Shown here piece by piece: positions 47,343 through 60,500 of a stretch of 64,000 bases of DNA. The notes under the pieces were generated by a model. The model made no database searches. It was not told the origin of the DNA and saw only the letters and a program-made list of their open reading frames with translations. Source of the DNA: Earliella scabrosa (Eukaryota > Basidiomycota > Agaricomycetes > Polyporales > Polyporaceae); NCBI GenBank assembly GCA_022605405.1, contig JABYQQ010000031.1:342583-406582 (forward strand), in the 5' to 3' direction. How positions within the stretch are numbered: position 1 is the first letter of the stretch; each line of letters begins with the position of its first letter. Both the position numbers and the translations under genes were made by a program.

Positions 47343-48028
47343 CGACGTCGTGAGGAAGGAGAAGCTCCAGCAAAGCTCCAACTTTAAGCTTGAGCTTGAG
47401 CGCTCGAGCACCCGGCCCGGGCTGCCGCTGCGGTGTGGTTAGGGTTACTTTCTACTTCGCAGCGTATCGAAGATGTTGATCGTCGAATGACGCAGCAGCT
47501 GCTATGGTTGGTTGAACGCTGAGTAGTGAGTATTGAGATGGCGTGTATGACGGATCCTCACTGATGGAAACTGTGCGTCAATCCCGCGAAAGCTCGAGCG
47601 GTGCTGCGGCGACGGCATGCCATGAACCTCAAGGGGGTATTACCATATCAATGGACGTCCGAGTATCAAAGTGTGCTGCGGCCCTGATGAAGAGTACTAG
47701 TGTCGCAGCGCAGCCTGCAGCCTGCAACACCATGCAACAAGTTACAACGTCAATACCGGATGCGGTAAGGCGCTATTAGAACGGACGGCGATTTCTCTCC
47801 TTCAGCATCCAGCGGGCCTGAAGCACGAATGACATTGGCCGCAGCTCTACTTGGTCGCGAAAAGAAGCTGGACGGATGTGCAGCTCGCCCCGAGTGGTAG
47901 GCTCGAGGACGCTCGTGAGACTGAGGATGATCGTAAGCTCGTACGAGAACGTGTGAAGACAGCGCCGACTGAGGAGGAAGAAGACGCCAAGGGGGCCATC
48001 CCTGAGACAGCTGCTTGACATGGTGTAC
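47343..48028. other. intergenic, nothing certain
   Basis: A minus-strand ORF from 48345 to 47776 overlaps the right part, but its composition is not convincing and a different frame fits the neighbouring exon better. Confidence 0.4.
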
Positions 48029-48842
48029 TTATCCTTCGTACACCGCAAGCGGGCGCTGAGATCTGAGAGTCCGTGTCGCTCGTAAAGCGCCAGCAATATC
48101 AATGGATGCTGCGTCAGGATCGTGCGCTCTCGCGACCTCGCTGTACGCTCGGCGCCATGCGGCAGCCTATTCATATCATGATTAGTCCTTCGGGACAAGA
48201 CTGAGAAGCAGCAATGCACCTCCATGTTTAGGTTACATACACAGCATACCGCGCTGCTGTTGCATGTTGCCGCCGTCAGGCACTCCTCGCGGACGGGCGA
48301 TGCCGCGTGCGAGCGTATGTCGAGTCCTTCAGGGCGGGAAACCATTGCCGTTGTTCACGGTCCCGAGCGGTGGATCATCTGGACAACGCGGACAAGATAG
48401 GATCAGTGCTGATGACACGGGTGGGAGTGTTGTGCAGGATCGTCCGACAGCGTCCAACTCGGGTGCGTCTGCGAACCGACTGAGAGTGATGTTGAGTCGC
48501 TTGGACAGAAGCAAGAGCACCGAGCCCGCGCCCGTGCGAGTGATGGGAAAAGAGTACACGGCAGCAGTCTTAGGATGATTGCGTGGTGGATGGTCGCGCC
48601 CTGCGGCGACGTGGTGTATGATGCGCGTCGCGACTTCGCCCCTCTTCCGACACGATGTCAACACAAAGAATCCGACGACGACGACTGCATACGCGGGCGT
48701 CGAAGACGGTCCGTTGACGGCGGAAACGAGACCTGCGAACAGAGTTCAGTTCTCACGACAGCATCGGAGGGAGGATCGGTCTGGACACACTCACAGGATG
48801 GCCGGACGGGAGCTCGAATTGCGGGTGGTTTGCAGTGCACAT
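48029..48842 (-). CDS. hypothetical protein with one membrane segment (uncertain model)
   Basis: A tentative model. A short exon starting at 48842 (MCTANHPQFELPSGHP) joins a long open exon with AYAVVVVGFFVLTSC, a likely membrane span, followed by a basic stretch (RKRGEVATR) and about 90 further residues. A possible last exon reads RAYSEVARAHDPDAASIDIA and stops at 48029-48031. The donor sites used are weak, and alternative splicing phases change the termini. No family recognised. The best-supported part is the open exon at about 48330-48740. Confidence 0.35.
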
Positions 48843-49468
48843 TTCTCTACCACATAGGGGTGCGCAAGCTCAAACTCGAATGCGGGACCGCGACCGGTGC
48901 GTGGTATGTACTAGTAGTAGTATTCTGTTCTGGACACGGATGGGAAGCAAGGCGTGTGGAGGCGGCAGTGTTGACGGGTGGTTGGCTGCCGTAAGTCGTC
49001 AGCAAGAATGGCTAAATAACAAACGTGGACGCCGATATTATCGATCGTGGGCAGTCGTGGGCGGGGAGAAGTAGCCGAGGATGCAGTGCTAAAGGCCTCG
49101 CAGTTGGGCACCGGGGATAAGTAGTACGTTTACTGGTCGTTGTGCAGACCTATAGCTGCCAGTTTTGAGGACCACGAGCGAGTGCTACTTGGGCGGTGTC
49201 AACGTGGAAGGTTGGGCTAGTGGTAGCGATGGAGAAAGAAAGAGGATGTCGAAGTGAGGGCGCCTGACTGGAGTTGCAGGTGATCGCGCGCTTGGTTATG
49301 GCTGGAGCTTGTCGTTAGCAGTCGCGCAAGCCGAGCCTTTTCCCAGAATGCACCTTGTCCCTCGTCGACCCTAATCCCCTCCTTCCCCGACTCGGCCTCG
49401 TCGCCCGTTCCTTGTCTTTCTCCCTCCGCCTCTCGGACTAGTCTGCTGGCCAACTCTCCGACTTTGTC
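48843..49468. other. intergenic upstream of the aspartic peptidase
   Basis: No coding exon could be phased. A signal-peptide exon for the peptidase might be expected here but was not found. Confidence 0.4.
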
Positions 49469-52168
49469 ATGCCTCTTTCTCCTTCCCCATACCAGCCGCG
49501 CGCATCGCAGTGGAAGGGCAAGGCCAGGGAGGTGTCGCCGCGCGACGAGGGGAACGGAGGGACGGACGGGAAAATCATCGACCTCGAGCTAGTGTCCGAC
49601 TCGCCGTACCAATCGTAAGCAGTCGTTCATTCTCGCGTCGCACCCACGCTCTCCAGACCAAGACGCGTTCCGTGAACTTCCCCGTTCACGCTTCTGTGAC
49701 GACAGGGCCTACGTCGTCCCCGTCCGCCTCGGCTCTGGACAGAGCGAATTCCTCGTCCAAGTAGACACCGGCTCCTCCGACCTTGTGAGTGCTTGTCCTC
49801 CTCGTCTCCGCGCGAGCACTGAGCCCGCCCAAGTGGGTCACTTCCAGCTCTTGTTCCTCGTCCCTCTGCAATCAGGTTGGCGGCCGCAAGTACGACTCCT
49901 CCGCAGCCTTCCCCACCGGCCAAATCATCACCCTTCAGTATGCCATAGGCGAGGCGGGCGGCATGGCTGTCTGGGACACCGTCAACATTGGAGGTTACAA
50001 CATCGCGAATCAGGCTCTCAGTACGTGATTCTATGTCTCGTTCCCCAGGCACAGCACTATGCAGCATCTTGTACCGCTCCGGGCGTCGCGCGCAGATGTT
50101 TCACTACGTCTCCCTCCAGCCGCGACGTATCTAGCGAGCTCTGAGTCAATGGCCTGGCTGCGAGCTGCTGCATGGCGCTGTGCCCCGGGTATCCCAGCGT
50201 CTCATCGTCTCATCGTACCACTCGCGCCCGAATGTAGTCGCGGCAGACAATGTTGCGAATGAACCGCTCTCTTCAAACTTCAACGGCGTATTGGGCCTCG
50301 CCCTCCCCGGAAACTCTCTCATTGCCCAAAGACTCACTCCCACGACCACCGACGCTCCTGATGGCGCGGCAATAGCTTCAAACCTCTTCTCCATAACACC
50401 CATCTCCACAGCGCCAGGCGTCAGATTCCTCTCCTTGGCTCTCGAACGCCCCGGGTCCAGCAAGGTTCCATCTGTCCTCGGCATCGGTCGCCATCCTGCC
50501 GACCTCGTTCCCGACCCTAGCAAAATCGAGTACGCCGCGATCATCCCGAGTGGCAACGCCGGCGCGCTCTGGTGGCAAGCGTCCGTCCAGGCAATCACTG
50601 TCCACGACAATGGGGTGCGCAAGCCTGTCACTCTTCTGCCCTCGTCGTCGGGTTTGCGCACCCCGACTGCCATCCTCGACTCCGGCGTGCCTCTAATAAT
50701 CACCAGCACTGCGATTGCGAATGGCATCTACGGCGCGATGGGTGTTGGTCCTGCAGAGGACGGCAACTGTGCGTACGCTTTCAGTTTCCCGGCCCCGTCG
50801 TTTGCTCACTGCCTTACAGACTACCTTCCGTGCGATACGCCAATCAACATCTCCATCAAGCTCGACGGCCGCAACGAGATCTTTCTACATCCTCTCGACC
50901 TTTCGTATTACCCTCCGAACGACGCGAATTCAGAGATCTGCATCGGTGCCATTCAAACGCCCGTGCAATTCCCCGGTCTCGTTCTCACCGCGACGGACAT
51001 CATCCTCGGCGTGCCGTTCCTTCGCAGCACCTACATGGTCATGGCGTACGACCAACCGGCGGAGGATGGTACGTTTCCTGCGAACTCGCTCGCCCTGAAC
51101 TCGCTCGAGGGCGTTCGTCCGCGGCTTGGTCTGCTGAACTTGACCGATCCTGCCGTCGCTGCGGACGAGTTCCACCAAGTGCGTGTGCTCAAGCAGCCGA
51201 TCGGTCGACAGAACACCCCTACGCAGCCACATTCGAAAGGCATCTCCGTCGGCGTCATTGTGCTCATCGCGCTCCTCGCGTTCTTTGGGCTCTGCTTTGC
51301 CCTCTTCGGGCTCCGCTGGTTGATCATGCGGCGGAGGTATGCGCGGCAGCAAGCAGCGACAGGAGCGTTCGAACACGGCGAGGGCAAGGACGGGTACGTC
51401 ATCGGTGAACTCGGATACGGCCTCGCGCCTATGAAGACCAAGTCGGCTTCTGACGGCCCCAGCGAGGACGAGCTACGCCGGCGGCGGTACGAGGCGTACA
51501 AGCGGCGTCAGCTCGATTCGACGTACACGGACGACTCGGCGATCACGCGAGTCGACTACTTCGGCGACGGGCAAGTCAAGGCCGACGAGTTTGGGAACCT
51601 CAAGTCGATGGACACCCCAGACACCCTCGTCGCGACCCCGCACAGTCCTACGCGAGGCTATTTCGAACCGTGGGGCGACACCCTCGTCGACGGTCGTCCG
51701 GCGAGCCATGCGAGCAACGCCACGCTCATTCCGCCTCCACCACGGTCCGCCCGTCGCTCGGATCTCTCGCCACGCTCTATGCACCACCGCTCACTCAGCG
51801 GTGGACCCGGGGTCGACGTTCCGCTGCTCGGACACCACCGTGCAGGCTCTGACGCGGACGCGCGGGACCCGGACGCACAGGAGATCGAAATCCCACCGGA
51901 GCTGGGTGGGCGCGCGCCGGACAGCCCTCGGAGCATGGCTGGGGTGGGGACGGCGTCGCGCAGCCGACGCGTCAGTGGGATGTCACCGAGTCCTCTCCCC
52001 AGCCCGAGTTTGAGAGCGGACTCGCCGAGACATGCGCGTGGGCCGTCGTACGATAGCGTGCATGGGCGGTCGTCGTTGAGCTCTCCGCCCGTGTCCGCGC
52101 CTCCGCCTGCGGTGCTCGATACGAGCCGCAACGATTCGAGGGCGTCGAATCTTGGGCATGAGTTCTGA
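49469..52168 (+). CDS. membrane-anchored aspartic peptidase (A1 family)
   Basis: Four exons in phase (49469-49614, 49706-49784, 49834-50020, 50238-52168) give 780 residues. The pepsin-type domain has YVVPVRLGSG, the first catalytic motif VDTGSSDLW (Asp69), WVTSSSCSSSLC, FNGVLGLALPG, and the second catalytic motif AILDSGVPLI (Asp285). Paired cysteines near CAYAFSF and CIGAIQTP follow. A membrane span (about 474-497, VGVIVLIALLAFFGLCFALF) is followed by RRR and a 280-residue cytoplasmic tail rich in Ser, Pro, Arg and Asp, probably disordered. With both catalytic Asp present it should be active, outside the cell or in the secretory lumen. Oddly, the first exon shows no signal peptide, so an upstream exon may be missing from the model. 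Confidence 0.88.
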
Positions 52169-53247
52169 GCGACACGTTGCGCAGTCGACGAGGGGGATTT
52201 CGAGCGCGTATGTGTATAGTATGTTCATGATCCACATAGTACATGTCGATGGCTCGCTCCTCTACGCACTCCCTCCTTCTTCTCCATTCCCTTCCTTCCA
52301 TTACTCTGCCTGTATGCCTCGCATCACGCGTTCCACTACTCTACGCTTCACGAGCCCTGCCTCGCCTCTATGTGTTTAGTGCTTAGTGCTCGCATCCGCC
52401 CCGACACACCGGACATTCATTCTCTGGAGCATTGTAATTGTACGTTCATCGCACATCGTCGCACGCTAGGACTTTGTCTTCGTCATCTCAGCTACTCAGT
52501 ACTCCGTACGCCCTTAGTCGTACTGACCATTAGTACCAGCACCTTCCTATTGCCGCTTGTGTGCTAGTGTCGCTGTCGATCGATTCTGAGCTACCATCCC
52601 TGAATCCGTTGTCTTCGAGTCGCGGACTGACAAGGCAACTTCATGTGTCCGTTGGTACAGTAAAATGTGCGCCATCGCGCGTATCCTAATAGAAGTCTCG
52701 TAGCTTGTGTAGTCTTCATCATCGCTCACCTCTCAGGCGCCCACGTGCTTCGCGCCCCCCTTGGACGCCTCCAGTGGCCGTTGTTTTCTGCTCTGTTCGA
52801 TCTCGCGTGCGTTACCAGCTGCTTTCGTTCCTCTTGCCATCCTTCTATCCGGGCTCGTGCTGCAATTTGTTTCGGTCTTTTTTGCTTGCTTGTCGCGTTC
52901 TCTGCGCTCTCGACCGCCCTTCCACCCGTTGCTCTTTTCGGTTTGTTGCTTCGAAGCCCGTGCGATGTTCAACCACAAGCTCATCGACCTCCTCCGGTCC
53001 CCAGTGAGGCGCCGTAGCCTGTTTACCCACATGCCCTTCCGCCCAACAATGTCTTCTCCTTTCGCATCCAGCATCTGTGGCCCACAACGATTGCGGTCAC
53101 GTCAGTGGACAGCCTCGGGGGGAACAGGACGAGGGCTGAAGGGATGGGCGGCGGTGGAAGAAGCTCGAGGATAAGGACGTTCGTGCGGAGCTTGTCCTTT
53201 CTGCTCTTCCCTTCCGCATCTCCACACGCCGTGTCCAGCGGTGACGA
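52169..53247. other. intergenic, nothing certain
   Basis: Pyrimidine-rich, low-complexity sequence after the peptidase. Short ORFs without motifs. Confidence 0.45.
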
Positions 53248-53490
53248 TGTCTGCCGACGATTGTCGACGCTCGCTCTACCGGTTCCGGTTCCTCACCGCA
53301 AACACACGGGGCGCGACGCTCCCATCCGTCACTCTCTCAAGCAGGTCCCTTCGGCTGCAAGCTACTGCGGAACCTGAGAGTGTGTACATCCAGGACGACT
53401 CTGACGACTCCTGGGTCGCCTCTATTATCACTGCGTCTTTCGCGAAGCGTAGCCCAGACACGATCATCCCCCCCTCTCCACAATGGTGAG
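53248..53490 (+). CDS. possible small coding exon
   Basis: An ATG-started frame of 80 codons (MSADDCRRSLYRFRFLTANT..., DDSDDSWVASIITASFAKRS near the end) has protein-like composition and meets a GTGAGT at its end. Splicing to the next plausible exon (53608 on, PPRNAATPRKHSRSALQ) creates a stop at the junction, so the model does not close. It could be a relic or a chance ORF. Confidence 0.25.
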
Positions 53491-54577
53491 TTATTAGCCC
53501 TCGAGAGTCGCGGAGCCGAGGCGATGGGCCATCCGTGGATGAGCATATCCCACTGTGTTCGTGCGTGTTGGCGATCGTGCTGACTGACATACCTGCGCTT
53601 TCCTAGACCTCCTCGCAATGCTGCGACGCCTCGCAAACACTCCCGTTCTGCACTACAACAGGACAACCGTGCCCTTTCGATCGCGGACCACGCGACGACG
53701 ACGGGCTTGAGGACGCACTTAAGGTCCCGCGTCGTCTCACACGCGCAACTCGCGTGCTGAGACATTCGCGCATCGCATTGCGGAGTAAATGCCGCTCCTG
53801 CGCTATATGTTCATCGAGCTCGTGCACGACGCGCCCCCCTCCCCATCCTACCCGTCCTCACGCCGCCAAGCCCGTTTGGATTCCTGTTGGTGCAAGGAGA
53901 CTCGAGCGGCGGTGTTGACTGCCCGGAGGGGTAGTTGTGTCTTGATCCGCTTGGGGAGCCGGCAGCGAGGCAAGTCTTGGACACTGAAGGGCTTACTTTC
54001 GTTGCGGTATCACGTCTACCCGCTAGCGTCCGCCTCCGCATCATGATCTCCAAGACGGCCGAGGTGCGTGACATCCGTCGCGCCCTCAGGCTGATGCGTG
54101 ACTGGCATATGAACGTGCAGGAGCACCGAGGTCATATTCCGTCATGTGAATGTACCCTTACTGTCACGACCGATTGTACTTGACCATAACCCCCGTATGG
54201 CAAGGGTGCGCGCGCGTCCCACTGGGCCTCTGTCTCCATATGCACGAGAGCCCGCGATGGGTTCGTTCACGGGCGACTCTTGTATGGAATGGATGTGTTC
54301 AACCTGAGAAAATAGATGGGCCACGGGTGCTGTAGTCCGGCGCCCAGGAGGCCATTCTTAGCGACAATCTCTGAGGGCTGCTTAGTTGGTGCCGGAAACG
54401 GGCTGGAGGTGGGGAGCTGGTAGGCGAGTTCGAGCAAAAACCGCATCCCGATTCCCCATCAGCCTCAAGTCATCTGTCTATCTGTGACGATTGTAATGCA
54501 CTGTGTTAGTATGCCATAGGCTTATTGAAAAATCTTATAAGTTCAGGCTAATTGTGAGAGACCAATAGCGGATACAG
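53491..54577. other. transition to the satellite, nothing recognised
   Basis: No supportable gene. The last 100 bases are AT-richer than the flanks (AAAAATCTTATAAG at about 54528-54541) and lead directly into the first satellite unit. Confidence 0.45.
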
Positions 54578-57500
54578 TGTTAGCGAGGGTTGAAGCGTTA
54601 GGGACGAGGGTCAGAGTGTTGGGTTGACGTGTTTGGGACGAGTTGAAGTGTTTTGTTAACGTGTCAGGGACGACGGTCAGAGCGTTAGTGTGCGAGGTTG
54701 AAGTGTGTAGGTTAACGTGTTAGCGTGCGAGGGTTGAAGTGTCAGGGACGAGTGTTACGGGTTGAAGCGTTGGGTAAACGAGTTGGAGGGCGAGGGTTAG
54801 AGTGTTGGGTAAACGCGTTAGAGCGAAAGGGTCAGAGCGTTAGTGTGCAAGGGTTGAAGCGTTAGGGACGAGGGTCAGAGTGTTGGGTTGACGTGTTTGG
54901 GACGAGTTGAAGTGTTTTGTTAACGTGTCAGGGACGACGGTCAGAGCGTTAGTGTGCGAGGTTGAAGTGTGTAGGTTAACGTGTTAGCGTGCGAGGGTTG
55001 AAGTGTCAGGGACGAGTGTTACGGGTTGAAGCGTTGGGTAAACGAGTTGGAGGGCGAGGGTTAGAGTGTTGGGTAAACGCGTTAGAGCGAAAGGGTCAGA
55101 GCGTTAGTGTGCAAGGGTTGAAGCGTTAGGGACGAGGGTCAGAGTGTTGGGTTGACGTGTTTGGGACGAGTTGAAGTGTTTTGTTAACGTGTCAGGGACG
55201 ACGGTCAGAGCGTTAGTGTGCGAGGTTGAAGTGTGTAGGTTAACGTGTTAGCGTGCGAGGGTTGAAGTGTCAGGGACGAGTGTTACGGGTTGAAGCGTTG
55301 GGTAAACGAGTTGGAGGGCGAGGGTTAGAGTGTTGGGTAAACGCGTTAGAGCGAAAGGGTCAGAGCGTTAGTGTGCAAGGGTTGAAGCGTTAGGGACGAG
55401 GGTCAGAGTGTTGGGTTGACGTGTTTGGGACGAGTTGAAGTGTTTTGTTAACGTGTCAGGGACGACGGTCAGAGCGTTAGTGTGCGAGGTTGAAGTGTGT
55501 AGGTTAACGTGTTAGCGTGCGAGGGTTGAAGTGTCAGGGACGAGTGTTACGGGTTGAAGCGTTGGGTAAACGAGTTGGAGGGCGAGGGTTAGAGTGTTGG
55601 GTAAACGCGTTAGAGCGAAAGGGTCAGAGCGTTAGTGTGCAAGGGTTGAAGCGTTAGGGACGAGGGTCAGAGTGTTGGGTTGACGTGTTTGGGACGAGTT
55701 GAAGTGTTTTGTTAACGTGTCAGGGACGACGGTCAGAGCGTTAGTGTGCGAGGTTGAAGTGTGTAGGTTAACGTGTTAGCGTGCGAGGGTTGAAGTGTCA
55801 GGGACGAGTGTTACGGGTTGAAGCGTTGGGTAAACGAGTTGGAGGGCGAGGGTTAGAGTGTTGGGTAAACGCGTTAGAGCGAAAGGGTCAGAGCGTTAGT
55901 GTGCAAGGGTTGAAGCGTTAGGGACGAGGGTCAGAGTGTTGGGTTGACGTGTTTGGGACGAGTTGAAGTGTTTTGTTAACGTGTCAGGGACGACGGTCAG
56001 AGCGTTAGTGTGCGAGGTTGAAGTGTGTAGGTTAACGTGTTAGCGTGCGAGGGTTGAAGTGTCAGGGACGAGTGTTACGGGTTGAAGCGTTGGGTAAACG
56101 AGTTGGAGGGCGAGGGTTAGAGTGTTGGGTAAACGCGTTAGAGCGAAAGGGTCAGAGCGTTAGTGTGCAAGGGTTGAAGCGTTAGGGACGAGGGTCAGAG
56201 TGTTGGGTTGACGTGTTTGGGACGAGTTGAAGTGTTTTGTTAACGTGTCAGGGACGACGGTCAGAGCGTTAGTGTGCGAGGTTGAAGTGTGTAGGTTAAC
56301 GTGTTAGCGTGCGAGGGTTGAAGTGTCAGGGACGAGTGTTACGGGTTGAAGCGTTGGGTAAACGAGTTGGAGGGCGAGGGTTAGAGTGTTGGGTAAACGC
56401 GTTAGAGCGAAAGGGTCAGAGCGTTAGTGTGCAAGGGTTGAAGCGTTAGGGACGAGGGTCAGAGTGTTGGGTTGACGTGTTTGGGACGAGTTGAAGTGTT
56501 TTGTTAACGTGTCAGGGACGACGGTCAGAGCGTTAGTGTGCGAGGTTGAAGTGTGTAGGTTAACGTGTTAGCGTGCGAGGGTTGAAGTGTCAGGGACGAG
56601 TGTTACGGGTTGAAGCGTTGGGTAAACGAGTTGGAGGGCGAGGGTTAGAGTGTTGGGTAAACGCGTTAGAGCGAAAGGGTCAGAGCGTTAGTGTGCAAGG
56701 GTTGAAGCGTTAGGGACGAGGGTCAGAGTGTTGGGTTGACGTGTTTGGGACGAGTTGAAGTGTTTTGTTAACGTGTCAGGGACGACGGTCAGAGCGTTAG
56801 TGTGCGAGGTTGAAGTGTGTAGGTTAACGTGTTAGCGTGCGAGGGTTGAAGTGTCAGGGACGAGTGTTACGGGTTGAAGCGTTGGGTAAACGAGTTGGAG
56901 GGCGAGGGTTAGAGTGTTGGGTAAACGCGTTAGAGCGAAAGGGTCAGAGCGTTAGTGTGCAAGGGTTGAAGCGTTAGGGACGAGGGTCAGAGTGTTGGGT
57001 TGACGTGTTTGGGACGAGTTGAAGTGTTTTGTTAACGTGTCAGGGACGACGGTCAGAGCGTTAGTGTGCGAGGTTGAAGTGTGTAGGTTAACGTGTTAGC
57101 GTGCGAGGGTTGAAGTGTCAGGGACGAGTGTTACGGGTTGAAGCGTTGGGTAAACGAGTTGGAGGGCGAGGGTTAGAGTGTTGGGTAAACGCGTTAGAGC
57201 GAAAGGGTCAGAGCGTTAGTGTGCAAGGGTTGAAGCGTTAGGGACGAGGGTCAGAGTGTTGGGTTGACGTGTTTGGGACGAGTTGAAGTGTTTTGTTAAC
57301 GTGTCAGGGACGACGGTCAGAGCGTTAGTGTGCGAGGTTGAAGTGTGTAGGTTAACGTGTTAGCGTGCGAGGGTTGAAGTGTCAGGGACGAGTGTTACGG
57401 GTTGAAGCGTTGGGTAAACGAGTTGGAGGGCGAGGGTTAGAGTGTTGGGTAAACGCGTTAGAGCGAAAGGGTCAGAGCGTTAGTGTGCAAGGGTTGAAGC

Positions 57501-60500
57501 GTTAGGGACGAGGGTCAGAGTGTTGGGTTGACGTGTTTGGGACGAGTTGAAGTGTTTTGTTAACGTGTCAGGGACGACGGTCAGAGCGTTAGTGTGCGAG
57601 GTTGAAGTGTGTAGGTTAACGTGTTAGCGTGCGAGGGTTGAAGTGTCAGGGACGAGTGTTACGGGTTGAAGCGTTGGGTAAACGAGTTGGAGGGCGAGGG
57701 TTAGAGTGTTGGGTAAACGCGTTAGAGCGAAAGGGTCAGAGCGTTAGTGTGCAAGGGTTGAAGCGTTAGGGACGAGGGTCAGAGTGTTGGGTTGACGTGT
57801 TTGGGACGAGTTGAAGTGTTTTGTTAACGTGTCAGGGACGACGGTCAGAGCGTTAGTGTGCGAGGTTGAAGTGTGTAGGTTAACGTGTTAGCGTGCGAGG
57901 GTTGAAGTGTCAGGGACGAGTGTTACGGGTTGAAGCGTTGGGTAAACGAGTTGGAGGGCGAGGGTTAGAGTGTTGGGTAAACGCGTTAGAGCGAAAGGGT
58001 CAGAGCGTTAGTGTGCAAGGGTTGAAGCGTTAGGGACGAGGGTCAGAGTGTTGGGTTGACGTGTTTGGGACGAGTTGAAGTGTTTTGTTAACGTGTCAGG
58101 GACGACGGTCAGAGCGTTAGTGTGCGAGGTTGAAGTGTGTAGGTTAACGTGTTAGCGTGCGAGGGTTGAAGTGTCAGGGACGAGTGTTACGGGTTGAAGC
58201 GTTGGGTAAACGAGTTGGAGGGCGAGGGTTAGAGTGTTGGGTAAACGCGTTAGAGCGAAAGGGTCAGAGCGTTAGTGTGCAAGGGTTGAAGCGTTAGGGA
58301 CGAGGGTCAGAGTGTTGGGTTGACGTGTTTGGGACGAGTTGAAGTGTTTTGTTAACGTGTCAGGGACGACGGTCAGAGCGTTAGTGTGCGAGGTTGAAGT
58401 GTGTAGGTTAACGTGTTAGCGTGCGAGGGTTGAAGTGTCAGGGACGAGTGTTACGGGTTGAAGCGTTGGGTAAACGAGTTGGAGGGCGAGGGTTAGAGTG
58501 TTGGGTAAACGCGTTAGAGCGAAAGGGTCAGAGCGTTAGTGTGCAAGGGTTGAAGCGTTAGGGACGAGGGTCAGAGTGTTGGGTTGACGTGTTTGGGACG
58601 AGTTGAAGTGTTTTGTTAACGTGTCAGGGACGACGGTCAGAGCGTTAGTGTGCGAGGTTGAAGTGTGTAGGTTAACGTGTTAGCGTGCGAGGGTTGAAGT
58701 GTCAGGGACGAGTGTTACGGGTTGAAGCGTTGGGTAAACGAGTTGGAGGGCGAGGGTTAGAGTGTTGGGTAAACGCGTTAGAGCGAAAGGGTCAGAGCGT
58801 TAGTGTGCAAGGGTTGAAGCGTTAGGGACGAGGGTCAGAGTGTTGGGTTGACGTGTTTGGGACGAGTTGAAGTGTTTTGTTAACGTGTCAGGGACGACGG
58901 TCAGAGCGTTAGTGTGCGAGGTTGAAGTGTGTAGGTTAACGTGTTAGCGTGCGAGGGTTGAAGTGTCAGGGACGAGTGTTACGGGTTGAAGCGTTGGGTA
59001 AACGAGTTGGAGGGCGAGGGTTAGAGTGTTGGGTAAACGCGTTAGAGCGAAAGGGTCAGAGCGTTAGTGTGCAAGGGTTGAAGCGTTAGGGACGAGGGTC
59101 AGAGTGTTGGGTTGACGTGTTTGGGACGAGTTGAAGTGTTTTGTTAACGTGTCAGGGACGACGGTCAGAGCGTTAGTGTGCGAGGTTGAAGTGTGTAGGT
59201 TAACGTGTTAGCGTGCGAGGGTTGAAGTGTCAGGGACGAGTGTTACGGGTTGAAGCGTTGGGTAAACGAGTTGGAGGGCGAGGGTTAGAGTGTTGGGTAA
59301 ACGCGTTAGAGCGAAAGGGTCAGAGCGTTAGTGTGCAAGGGTTGAAGCGTTAGGGACGAGGGTCAGAGTGTTGGGTTGACGTGTTTGGGACGAGTTGAAG
59401 TGTTTTGTTAACGTGTCAGGGACGACGGTCAGAGCGTTAGTGTGCGAGGTTGAAGTGTGTAGGTTAACGTGTTAGCGTGCGAGGGTTGAAGTGTCAGGGA
59501 CGAGTGTTACGGGTTGAAGCGTTGGGTAAACGAGTTGGAGGGCGAGGGTTAGAGTGTTGGGTAAACGCGTTAGAGCGAAAGGGTCAGAGCGTTAGTGTGC
59601 AAGGGTTGAAGCGTTAGGGACGAGGGTCAGAGTGTTGGGTTGACGTGTTTGGGACGAGTTGAAGTGTTTTGTTAACGTGTCAGGGACGACGGTCAGAGCG
59701 TTAGTGTGCGAGGTTGAAGTGTGTAGGTTAACGTGTTAGCGTGCGAGGGTTGAAGTGTCAGGGACGAGTGTTACGGGTTGAAGCGTTGGGTAAACGAGTT
59801 GGAGGGCGAGGGTTAGAGTGTTGGGTAAACGCGTTAGAGCGAAAGGGTCAGAGCGTTAGTGTGCAAGGGTTGAAGCGTTAGGGACGAGGGTCAGAGTGTT
59901 GGGTTGACGTGTTTGGGACGAGTTGAAGTGTTTTGTTAACGTGTCAGGGACGACGGTCAGAGCGTTAGTGTGCGAGGTTGAAGTGTGTAGGTTAACGTGT
60001 TAGCGTGCGAGGGTTGAAGTGTCAGGGACGAGTGTTACGGGTTGAAGCGTTGGGTAAACGAGTTGGAGGGCGAGGGTTAGAGTGTTGGGTAAACGCGTTA
60101 GAGCGAAAGGGTCAGAGCGTTAGTGTGCAAGGGTTGAAGCGTTAGGGACGAGGGTCAGAGTGTTGGGTTGACGTGTTTGGGACGAGTTGAAGTGTTTTGT
60201 TAACGTGTCAGGGACGACGGTCAGAGCGTTAGTGTGCGAGGTTGAAGTGTGTAGGTTAACGTGTTAGCGTGCGAGGGTTGAAGTGTCAGGGACGAGTGTT
60301 ACGGGTTGAAGCGTTGGGTAAACGAGTTGGAGGGCGAGGGTTAGAGTGTTGGGTAAACGCGTTAGAGCGAAAGGGTCAGAGCGTTAGTGTGCAAGGGTTG
60401 AAGCGTTAGGGACGAGGGTCAGAGTGTTGGGTTGACGTGTTTGGGACGAGTTGAAGTGTTTTGTTAACGTGTCAGGGACGACGGTCAGAGCGTTAGTGTG

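Noticed and set aside
50572..51408. 278-codon ORF over the aspartic peptidase
   Set aside because: Shadow frame of the peptidase exon, rich in Arg/His/Cys as expected for an out-of-frame reading.
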